From Azolla caroliniana (Eukaryota; Polypodiophyta), in assembly GCA_043228905.1 (NCBI GenBank), contig JBHGNT010000011.1, forward strand, positions 5,208,001-5,272,000: a stretch of DNA of 64,000 nucleotides, read 5' to 3'. Position 1 is the first letter of the stretch, and each line of letters opens with the position of its first letter. Shown here one piece after another: positions 55,733 to 64,000 of this stretch. A program made the translations under genes and the position numbers. The notes beneath the pieces are model-generated. The model was not told the origin of the DNA and did no database searches. It saw only the letters and a program-made list of their open reading frames with translations.

Positions 55733-55979
55733 TGCTTCTATTATTTTCTCACTCTCTCTTCTTTGATTCCTTGATTCCCTTTTGTTTTCCTTTCCTCTCT
55801 TTTTATAAGTATTTCCATGCATATGGTAATGTCATGCATGTAATGCATGAGTTTCATCTTATGCATGATCGCCATTTGGCGCACATGCATTGCATGTGAT
55901 GCATGATAGCCATCATGCTCATTTGAGCTCCCATGTATTGGGATAAGTATAATGATGGATATAACCCTAAAACAAATAA

Positions 55980-56040
55980 CCTAGCTTAGTGGTGTATGGT
56001 TTGTGCTTGATATACAAGGTTGAGGGTTCAAGTTCCTCAA
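55980..56040 (+). other. tRNA-like module 2 in A 5' LTR
   Basis: Same sequence as 49,403-49,463, with the intact T-arm. Confidence 0.7.
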
Positions 56041-56113
56041 TTTTACTTAATACAATATATAGCTTCATTCTTATATCATGAAGCACATTTATTACACACT
56101 TTTACAAATAAAT

Positions 56114-56175
56114 AGCCTAGCCTAGTGGTATGTACATTGTACATCGTATATAAGGATGTGGGTTCAAGTCTCTCA
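56114..56175 (+). other. tRNA-like module 3 in A 5' LTR
   Basis: Same sequence as 49,537-49,598. Confidence 0.65.
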
Positions 56176-56240
56176 AATATTATTAAATACAACATTTAAG
56201 CTCATTTTTATATCGTGAAGCACATTCTTCACGACAACGG

Positions 56241-56450
56241 GCCTTCACAAGAAACGACATGGCAACTAGACCAAGAAGAGGAAGCCCCCACCCCACCAGC
56301 AACGAGGATAGATATCGACCACGAGCTTGATTTCTCGGCCAAGCAGACACCACAGAACGAGCCGCAACCTACTATCTCGGCAGCTACGATATAGGAAACA
56401 ACCGTACACCCAACCTCCGAAGGCATCCTCGACATCTTGACCGAGGGATG
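56241..56450 (+). pseudogene. Gypsy E third ORF, tail after Gypsy A
   Basis: The plus strand reads QETTWQLDQEEEAPTPPATR, IDIDHELDFSAKQTP and, after one stop, SEGILDILTEG-stop. It is acidic and Pro-rich. It continues the ORF that Gypsy A interrupts at 48,671, although a frame change lies near the junction. Confidence 0.55.
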
Positions 56451-56535
56451 AGTCTACCATAAAAATTTTGCGGATCTCTTTTTTCAATTATGGTGGGTTC
56501 GACGTGCGCATGCATTGTCGCACGGGCGTGCCAAG

Positions 56536-57730
56536 TGTTGTCTGTGGGACAGATCGGTAATTTGGGTATGAAACGAATTTGGATGTAAGTGAAGTAAGCA
56601 ACCGTAATAGGGAAGGTCGTGAAGATAATGCAACCATGAAACATGGAACCAAAATGAGTAAAGACTGAAGCACGCCAAGCGGGGAAAGCAAACTATAAAA
56701 CGTGAAGTAGAAACGTAACAAAGTAGAGGACAGAAGAGAGAATGTTAGGAAATAGGTCCCTCCGGATGGGAAGTAAGAAGAATAGTGTTGATGAACAACT
56801 TGGCCGAGGCCGAATCCGGATGTGGAGTACCCGGCAATGGAAGACCCGGTGAGAACCGGATGACGAGTACCCGGCATGGAAGACCCTGTGAGAACCGGAT
56901 GTTGCAGGCCCAGTGAGACCTCTCATCGGATGGAAGGGACATATATGTAAATATGTTCCAGAGAGCCCACTGGGGCTATATTTGTAAATAGCCCGAAAGT
57001 CATATTAGTATAAATATGACCTAGGGCAAACTTAATAATCACGATGATAGAGTTATTGGTGTAACCTCTGTACAGTGCGTAAGAGAGAGAGAGAGAGAGA
57101 GAGCAACATACAGAGATTGTGTCTCTGTTGTAACCGCCGCAAGGCGAAGATTGTGAGCAAGATGTCGTTGCCTCTATGGTCCCTGTTGTATTACTTTACA
57201 GAGTGATAGTTTGGAGTCTGTGGACTCCCGTGGTTTTTCCCTCTCAGGGTTTTCCACGTTAATATCCTGTGTATTCTCTTTCTGTTTTTTGTCGACTTAC
57301 CTCCATTCCCATTTAGTCTGTGGTTTTTTTTTACTGTCATCAAGTGATCTACGCTTCGGTTGTTGCCGGAGATTAATCTGCGTATTCCACGATAGAGAAG
57401 AGTAGGCCCTAGTTAGAATAGAGTACTCAAGAATGTAGAATATCTGCTCATATTTTCTATTGTAATTTTTGGGCCTGCACCATGTAATCACTATTCCGTA
57501 TTACGTAAAAAACATCTAGTTTTGGGTCAAATCTGGTTTGTGTCTTAAGTGCATTTCTAAATAATAACTTCTCGGATTACAATCGGGTTTTTATGGCTAA
57601 CCAATCGTTTCTGGCTACAAATCGGATTGCCGAGCAATCCCTTCCTCACCTTGACCTCCACCACGTACCACAGTCCCTTGATCTGATTACCATAGGAGTA
57701 ATCAAGGGTGTTGCTTCCAAGAAGGTGACA
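56536..57730 (+). repeat. Gypsy E 3' LTR, split by Copia solo LTR
   Basis: TGTTGTCTGTGGGAC...AAGGTGACA. Without the 653-bp insert and 5-bp duplication it is 537 bp, against 538 bp for the 5' LTR. Confidence 0.9.
56743..57395 (+). mobile_element. Copia solo LTR in Gypsy E 3' LTR
   Basis: It starts TGTTAGGAAATAGGTCCC and ends CCACGATA, flanked by GAGAA on both sides (56,738-56,742; 57,396-57,400). The uninterrupted E LTR at 39.4 kb shows the empty site. It has TTTGTAAATAG, TATAAATA and AGGGCAAA in the order seen in the Copia-2 LTR, so it belongs to a related family. The right end reads ATA, not CA. Confidence 0.88.
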
Positions 57731-58640
57731 AATCCGCAATCACTTGTCCTACACACACCTACCTGCAGAACACTTCTTCCAAGAGAAATTGGCATACTGC
57801 ATAACATGTGTTGCTTTGTATCGCCTGACCTTCTACTTGGTTAGTCAGATCCTCCCGAGATAACACCAAGTACTTCTTTTGTCCGATCCCGGTTGGCATG
57901 GCCACGTTGTCGACCATCCATTTAAAGTTGACTGTCGGTGAGAATGTCGTATGTAATTTGTCCCAATGTTCAATTCCGAAGTAGATTTGACATTTCCTGC
58001 AACTTCCTGTGAACTCTGCCACATCCTTATACATATTCTTCCACCAATATTTTTGTTTGATTTTTGCAAAATGTTGCCAATGTTCCCCAATGTCCAGCCC
58101 AATCAGATTCATGGAATTTGGATATTACCTGTTTCTTTTGTTCCTTTGTGCCAACTACCCGAAGTGGTATGTCATACGGTCTTTTCGGCTCCCTCCAGAT
58201 TAATCCATTGTTCAAGAAGAACATCCGGACTTGCTGTTTCTTCTTTCGGATATCGACTATCTTTTCTTTATTGTCCGATGATTCCATGATTTCTTGTAGC
58301 ACTTTCCCAATCAGCAAGCTTTCTCCCTCATATTCATTGTCCCAAAACTTCCGAATTACCTTTACCCAACATATTTGCTCCAAAGTAAAGTAATCTTCGG
58401 AAACTTCTTCATTATCCGATTCGACTATGTCATCTTCGAACTGGGCCCTTGATAACATATCCACTACTTTGTTGCCTTTTCCTGAGATGTGTCGAGCCTC
58501 CGGATTAAGTGACTTAACATATGCAATCCATCTTAGCATAGCCACATCCGGTACCGTGCAACATCGCATCATCCTGAGTATTGGAAGACAATCCGTTTCG
58601 ATCACTACGCCGGCTCCGATTAAATAATCTCAATCCGATT
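57731..58640 (-). pseudogene. Gypsy D RNase H end and integrase N-terminus
   Basis: Frame 58,605-58,027 has IETDCLPILRMMRCCTVPD, EARHISGKGNKVVDMLSRAQ and SDWAGHWGTLATF. Frame 58,112-57,759 has CRKCQIYFG and FKWMVDNVAMP, where the first catalytic Asp is kept (MVDN). It stops at VGQVIAD next to Gypsy E. Confidence 0.82.
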
Positions 58641-59500
58641 TTATTGCCGACACGACTCCCCTTAATTCTCTTTTTACTTGTGCATATCCGCATTTCCTTT
58701 CGTTGAGAACCTTTGCTCCGAATTGAATCAGATATCATGAACCATCTGAGTCTTGGTTGATGACCCATCCGATCCCGGTTGGACGTGTATCAACCGTTAC
58801 TATGATTGGTCGGTCATAGTTCAGCTTCTTAAGTGCTTCTGCCCTCCGTAATGTTTTCTTGAGCTTTTTCACGACTTTGATATGTTCCGCTCTCCATTCA
58901 AACTTCTTACCCTTCCACAACAAGTGATAGAGTGGGTCTGCAATGTGTGCATAGTGCGGAATCCATATGTGATAAAATGCACATGCACCAAGAAACTGAC
59001 GGACTTCGGCCGTAGGTCCAACATAGATATCCAACTACCAGTATCTCTTCTTGTCCAAATGCCGATTTCTCTCTGGAGAGTGTTAACTGCACATCTTCTA
59101 ACTTCGGTGGCACTTTCTCACAGTCATGAATATTCTCATCCCCGATCATCCATATTCTCATCCTTTTCTTCCACCACACATCCTTTCATCGGAATGTCAT
59201 CTAGGAACGACAATGTTATCTCCGGAATGTTGTCTCGAAGCACCTTGTTCATTGCATTCATCATATGTGCGATCGAATTCGTCACTCTGTGTGGAGTGTA
59301 CACATCCGGACTAATCCTATCTATGTTCGCATTGTAGTCATATCTCGGCTATCCATGGCTAGTTAAAATTGGTCATATCTAGAGTATAGGTCTCCGATAG
59401 AGTATATCGCACGTTCGGCAAACGCATCCGCAAATTCATCCACTATCGGACCGACTCCGGAGTTCCGGATTGTGACGTTGTTCGCCGGTTGCAAATCTTG
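58641..59500 (-). pseudogene. Gypsy D reverse transcriptase, heavily damaged
   Basis: The minus strand reads VTIRNSGVGPIVDEF, then broken pieces around 59,200-59,460 and RQFLGACAFYHIWIPHYAHI and RPIIVTVDTRPTGIGW. The catalytic box region has lost its frame. Several small deletions. Confidence 0.72.
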
Positions 59501-60440
59501 AATGAACCGGAGTGACCCATTTTTCCTCGGAATCGTAAACCATCAATTTGAGTATGGAGCATTTGATGGCTCTAGAATCCCCATCGCCACGTTCTCCTTG
59601 AGCAAGTCAATGATTTTCGGAATATGCATCTGTCGCACTGGAATCTGCTTTAGGTTCCACAACACATGTTCAATCGTGAAGATCACCATCAACTCCACTA
59701 TCTTTGGATCAATGCACCCTATCTCTCTTGATGTAAATGCGAATTCTTTTCCACCGATCCAGAGTTCCTTCCAGGTCTCATTTGTGAAGGTATGTCTGAT
59801 ATCCACGGACTTTTGACGTGCGGGATCTGCCGAGACTTCTTTCCTCTTTTGTTCACTATTGGCAGGTAACGGTCCCGTAGATGGTTTTACCTTCTTTTCT
59901 ACAATCATCTATTTCGTACATACCGTTGCTTCTTCTTTGCGGAGCACATCCGGCCCCATTTTCACAATGATCTTGTACATTTCGACTGATTCCACCGGAA
60001 CTACCGGATCTCCCTGGCTAATCTCTTCCACAAGCTCTTCAAGTCATTGTAGCAAGCTTCCATAGAACACTTCTTCGACTACTCCCATGATTTCTTCGTC
60101 TTCTTTTATGATTGATGCAGGCCGTTGCTCATCTTGCATCTTCCGGAATTCTTTCTTTATTTCGCTGGTCACGACCATGTACGTAGACTCCCCATCCGGA
60201 CTGATTCGCACTTGTTTCGCTCCAAGAATTTTCTTCCTATGTGGGGTATCAGGGCTTCTTGGACTATCACTTCCCCACTCCGCAGTAGTTTGCTTTAAAA
60301 ATCCATTTTTGTTTGGGACAAGAGCTCTCTCTTGCTCCTTTCGTGATTCAATAGCACAATCAGGAATTGAATAGTTTTGTCTCCGCTTTGGCTCTGAATC
60401 CGTGCAAAAGCTGCTCCGCTATCGAGCACCTTTGTTTCCA
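59501..60440 (-). pseudogene. Gypsy D pol N-terminal part
   Basis: The frame at 59,908-59,543 reads KKVKPSTGPLPANSEQKRKE, REIGCIDPKIVELMVIFTIE and GILEPSNAPYSN. A 20-30 codon deletion relative to B removes the RHGKAF block. The rest, to 60,440, is in broken frames. Confidence 0.72.
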
Positions 60441-60441
60441 T

Positions 60442-61071
60442 CTACAAATCCGTGATAAAGGGTTGCCCAACTATTATGGAATGTGAGATCGCATCTTGCA
60501 TGAAGAAATATTGATCAATCTCCACATCTCTTATCTTCATCATCATATCCAGACAAGCAACAAATAAATCGTTTGTTGCTTTAGTGGCGGCCTGAATCTT
60601 CCATCCGTGATTGGTGTTTATAGGCCACTTCTGCTTCTGGTAGAACTCCATGGACATCAGATTGATCTCCGATCCATGATCAATCAACACAACTACGGGC
60701 TCTTTGATGTTTCCAATTCGGACCGGAGTCTCCGTAGTTGCTCGTGCACAGTGTGGCTTTGTGTAGTGAGAGTTCGGAATCTCATCCTCCACTTCCGTGT
60801 CATTCATTAGAACGGTATTCGCATTCACCCTTGGAGCATTTGATTCCTCTATAGCTTTCCTCTTTCCTTTCACAAGATCCACGAGGAGATCATGGAACTC
60901 TTTCTTTGCTATTCCGAGCAATTCCCGGAGGGAAAATTCCACCCGACTATGAAGGATTCTTTCTTCGAACACTTTCTTTAGGTGTGTCTGTTGTTCCATG
61001 TCCAAGGTGAGTTTGAATGCTGGAGTCGTTTTCCCTTTTCCTCTCCCTTTGGAATTCCAACTCTCTGGCAT
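60442..61071 (-). pseudogene. Gypsy D gag C-terminus with protease
   Basis: A 209-residue frame: RVEFSLRELLGIAKKEFHDL, SHYTKPHCARATTETP, VVVLIDHGSEINLMSMEF (D-H-G active site), SIIVGQPFIT. It ends in a stop just after the LG.P-type block. Confidence 0.82.
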
Positions 61072-62139
61072 CTTAGATGGTCCAGCCGCATAATTTGTGC
61101 GCCGTCATTTCACATCTACATACACCTCATGTAATTGACATAAGGTGTATATGCTATTTTTATCTACAGGGCACACCCATCCCATAGCTTCTTGGATGCC
61201 TTCCATCCCATAGCTCCGAATTTCATCAGAATTGGTTTTCTCCTTGATTTCTAGCACCTCTGGCCAGAAAGTCGACTTCGCTTTAGATGTCTCACCCACA
61301 CATATTTCCGCGGTTGTCACATAATTACTTTTTGCCGCTATCTCCTCCTCTAGGACCTTCTTCATGCCGCCTTTTCAGAAGTTCAGTCTCTATGGCTTCC
61401 GAGAATCCATCGAATGGATCCGATTTCCCTCATAGAGCCTCCTTGTGCTCATCGCAATCTTTCTGATCATGTTCGGTGCTATCGCACCATATGCATCAAC
61501 GGTCCTTATACTTGGAACTTGTGGGACGGTCTTCTGACTTCTTCACCATTGTGATTTTGAGATTCTCCAACTCCTTTAGCAACTGCTCCACCGTGGTTGT
61601 ATCGATTCCCTTCTCGGTCGTAGTCTCTTGAGCCCATGGTTGATGGTCTTCCAATCCGGTTCTTGGTCTCGGAATTGGTTCCAAAACTCTCTTTTCTTCA
61701 TTAACTTCAGCCCCTTGTCTTGTGTTTCAACCCAATCTTTGAATCCCCTCCACATTGCATTGGAGGAGTTCTCGATAGCGAATGTAGTCTTCAACGCTTC
61801 TTCAAACACCACCCACGTCAGATTTTGTTGTTGTATCTCATGGATACTCTCTTTAAGCCCATCTGTAGCCACCCAATTGAAGGATGTCACTTGCAATCCT
61901 TCCGATATCCCACATCGCAACATCTCTGCTTTGTATTTCCGTAGATAACGTGACACATCCTTCCCGTTGAATTGCTCATTCTGTTGCACGAGCCGCTCTA
62001 CTGCCGTCGCAATCTCCAACATTGCGCGTTGTTCTTGTAGCATACGCTCGAACATCTTCATCATGTTGTAAACCTCTTGTTGATTTTCCATCTCCTTGCC
62101 ACCTATGTTCACGTTCGGTTCTTGTCGGCATTGGATCAT
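61072..62139 (-). pseudogene. Gypsy D gag N-terminal part
   Basis: The frame from 62,139 overlaps the LTR boundary by 17 bases; the likely true start is the Met near 62,091 (MENQQEVYNMMKMFERML). Capsid-like sequence follows: VSRYLRKYKAEMLRCGISE, WVVFEEALKTTFAI. The knuckle region near 61,480 keeps CIWCDSTEHDQKDC-like spacing in a broken frame. Next come AMGWVCPVDKNSIYTLCQLH and the link to the protease part. Confidence 0.75.
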
Positions 62140-62868
62140 TGCGTGAGTCAGGCGGGAACTACCAAGGTTTTGGACTAAGAGGAGGAGAATTCAAAGGCAG
62201 ATAAGAATATGAGATTGGAAGAGAAAGAATTAGACACCTCATGAATCCCTCAAGTGTGTTATATTAGATTAATCAATCCTTAGAATCCTAATAGTATAAT
62301 GGAATAGATAGAAGAAAAACCATGAAATACATGTGTGTAATGTAATAGATTAATATTTAGAAACCCAAAAAATCATCAATCCCTACATTTTGCTTCCCCC
62401 ATCCTTATATAGTGATGGGAGAGATAAAATATATATTGCTACATGCAAGCATGATGCTTTTCTCTAACTCGAGTGTTCATGCACACTAGATGTGCATGAT
62501 TAGTTTTTTTTATTTTTATCATACTTTTCTTTTAACTCAAGTGTTCATGCACATTAGATGTACATGAATAACTTTCTCTATCACGCCTTTTCTTTTACTC
62601 GAGTGTGTATGCATGAATAACCCTTTCTATCATGCTTAACTAGAATATTTACGTGGAATAACTTTTGTCTAACTAGAATCTATAACTTTAATACTCATAA
62701 TGTGTTAGTACAATGGTGAGGCATGAAATTGTTAACATGGAGGTACAGGGTTCAAATCCTGCCCTATGCATGTAAACATAATTATTAGTATTTTCTCATA
62801 TTTCTTTATACTTAGTTAATCGGGTACTCCTTATATATTTCATGTAGTATACGAAGTATACTATGACA
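62123..62868 (-). repeat. Gypsy D LTR, right
   Basis: TGTCGGCATTGG...ACTATGACA, 746 bp, closely similar to 37,562-38,324. A degraded PBS (TTCACGTTCGGTTCT) is just left of it. It contains CATGCAC...GTGCATG repeats and a tRNA-like module. Confidence 0.9.
62706..62765 (+). other. tRNA-like module in Gypsy D right LTR
   Basis: GTACAATGGTGAGGCATG (A-box-like) and ACAGGGTTCAAATCCTGCCC (B-box-like, fits GGTTCRANTCC). Confidence 0.62.
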
Positions 62869-64000
62869 CCGTACGAGATGTACAGAGAGTTGAGTGTAAC
62901 GAGGGTGAAAGAGTAAAAGGTTGATGGGTATGAATGAACATGAACATAGTGGCCCCTATACATAAAGGAGGGGACCCAATGGACCCAAATACATATAGCA
63001 CCATTATGATAGGTCATACACTCGTTAAACTATATGGTGCAGTAATGGAAGAAGTGCTCAGCGATTATATGGAAACATCAAGTCTTCGAGCACCTGAGCA
63101 GCCTGGATTTAGACGAGCCATCTCCACTATTGACCATATCCTCACACCTAGGTGCTTAATTGATTAGACAAAGGATCGTAAGAAGAAATTGTATTGTTGC
63201 TTTGTGGACTTCCGCAAAGTCTTTGACACAGTTCTGAGGGAGAGGTTGTTTGATAGACTTAAAAGCTTGGAGATACCAAATGACATTATCTGGGCCATTT
63301 ACGCTTTGTATGAGCAAGTATCTAGGTGCGTAAGATGCACATGTAGCCTATCCGATTGCTTCATCAATACCATTGGTGTAAAACAGGGTTTCCCCCTATT
63401 ATCGACTCTTTTTGGGATCTACATTGATGAGATCACTGATTTTATTGCTTGTAAGGGAGGCAATGGAGTAGCTATTGGGGGTACGCAAGTTGGACTCTTA
63501 CTCTACGCAGACGACATCGTCTTGCTATCAAAGTCTGAACACGACCTACAAAAGCATCTTAATGCCCTAGATGACTTTTGCACACAATGAGGATTGGTAG
63601 TGAATCTAGCAAAAACTAAAGTCCTAACCTTTCATACATCATCATGAGCTAGGAGTAAATGTCACCTACTCCTCTCTCATAAACTAGTTGAGGTAGTCGG
63701 ATCATATATATATTTGGGAGTCACTTTTAGTGCTTGTTCAGGTAAATTCTCGATGACCCAAGCAGCCAAAGATAGGCTAACAAGAGGGTATGCATCCCTC
63801 TCACTTTTAGAGAGACAATGCCACCATGCATACTTTCAAGAGCCACGAACTAAGGGATGGCGCTTTGATTCATTAGTGACCCCTTCCCTCATTTATGCAT
63901 CAGTAGTATGGGCTCCAGGTTTACCATCTTTCATGTGGATGCAATTAGAGAGACCTTTGGTGATGATGCTATCACGTCAACTCCGAAGCAAATCGACAGT
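62869..64000 (+). pseudogene. LINE reverse transcriptase fragment, runs off window
   Basis: The plus strand reads PIHKGGDPMDPNTYSTIMI, QPGFRRAISTIDHIL, CCFVDFRKVFDTVLRERL, IGVKQGFPLLSTLFGIYIDE, LLLYADDIVLLSKS (catalytic YADD intact), then after a stop LGVTFSACSGKFSM and RGYASLSLLERQC. It is homologous to the LINE at 2.4-4.0 kb but clearly a separate copy. Three or more stops. The left edge abuts the Gypsy D LTR and no target duplication is visible. Confidence 0.88.

Larger units (their letters stand above)
48672..56236 (-). mobile_element. Gypsy A, full-length and apparently intact
   Basis: A 7,565-bp element with LTRs of 988 and 976 bp. The LTRs look almost identical; the visible difference is the length of a GT/GA microsatellite. 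ACGG flanks it on both sides (48,668-48,671; 56,237-56,240). The tRNA-Trp-type PBS, gag-protease ORF, pol ORF and PPT are all present without internal stops. It inserted into ORF3 of Gypsy E. This is the only copy in the window that could still be active. Confidence 0.95.
55261..56236 (-). repeat. Gypsy A 5' LTR
   Basis: It is colinear with 48,672-49,659. The microsatellite is at 55,396-55,463. The RNA polymerase II start is not located. Confidence 0.95.
39243..57730 (+). mobile_element. Gypsy E, Tat/Athila-like, with nested insertions
   Basis: Plus-strand element bounded by LTRs at 39,243-39,780 and 56,536-57,730. Without its three insertions (832-bp solo LTR, 7.57-kb Gypsy A, 653-bp Copia solo LTR) it would be about 9.4 kb. 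Internal order: PBS, gag, double CCHC, protease, RT, RNase H, integrase, then a long third ORF behind a TATA box. LTRs differ at roughly one base in ten, and coding regions are full of stops, so it is old. Confidence 0.85.
57731..62122 (-). mobile_element. Gypsy D, right-hand internal part
   Basis: Minus-strand gag, protease, RT, RNase H and the start of integrase, all in broken frames, ending at the LTR of Gypsy E. Homologous throughout to B and A and closer to B. Confidence 0.85.

Noticed and set aside
62123-62139. Gag start of Gypsy D at 62,139
   Set aside because: This start would lie inside the LTR; a Met near 62,091, just inside the degraded PBS, fits the position of the Gypsy A start.

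Overview
This is nuclear DNA of a land plant, and almost all of it is transposable elements. The evidence is spliced exons of a plant-type AP-4 mu adaptin gene, an interstitial run of the plant telomere repeat TTTAGGG, Copia and Gypsy elements with plant-type primer sites, and a MULE transposase. One Gypsy copy (18.7-21.9 kb) looks like the Tcn1-like group reported from mosses, lycophytes and fungi, and another lineage has fungal-looking RNase H and integrase motifs. A seed-free plant such as a lycophyte, fern or moss is therefore my low-confidence guess. No prokaryotic features were seen.

Layout. 0.4-5.0 kb: decayed LINE (plus strand) with a perfect 429-bp tandem triplication. 5.9-8.6 kb: five spliced exons of an AP-4 complex subunit mu gene (minus strand), the only recognisable host gene; a small Copia relic lies in one intron. 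10.6-16.6 kb: MULE transposase gene (minus) split by a 3,960-bp Copia element that has lost reverse transcriptase and RNase H. 16.9-18.5 kb: Copia RT/RNase H fragment plus 3' LTR. 18.7-21.9 kb: decayed Tcn1-like Gypsy. 21.9-22.7 kb: start of another Copia. 22.7-28.5 kb: Gypsy B (minus) with a 1,005-bp solo LTR inside its RT. 28.5-31.4 kb: gag-only Gypsy C. 31.4-36.2 kb: Copia-4 with a tandemly duplicated gag-protease segment, fused directly to a Gypsy integrase fragment (36.2-36.7 kb).

37.6-62.9 kb is one nested stack. Gypsy D (minus) is split by Gypsy E (plus, 39,243-57,730). E's RT is split by a solo LTR (43,216-44,047), its third ORF by the young full-length Gypsy A (minus, 48,672-56,236), and its 3' LTR by a Copia solo LTR (56,743-57,395). 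From 62.9 kb to the end a second LINE of the same broad type runs off the window.

Gypsy A is the one element that looks intact and recent. Its LTRs are almost identical, it has a 4-bp target duplication, a tRNA-Trp-type primer site and uninterrupted gag-protease and pol ORFs linked by an apparent -1 frameshift at the gag stop. The most unusual signal is that LTRs of several Gypsy elements (A, B, D and the 43-kb solo LTR) contain tRNA-like modules with A-box and B-box sequences; each A LTR carries three. These could be internal RNA polymerase III promoters, comparable in principle to the 5S-rRNA-bearing LTRs of Cassandra elements.
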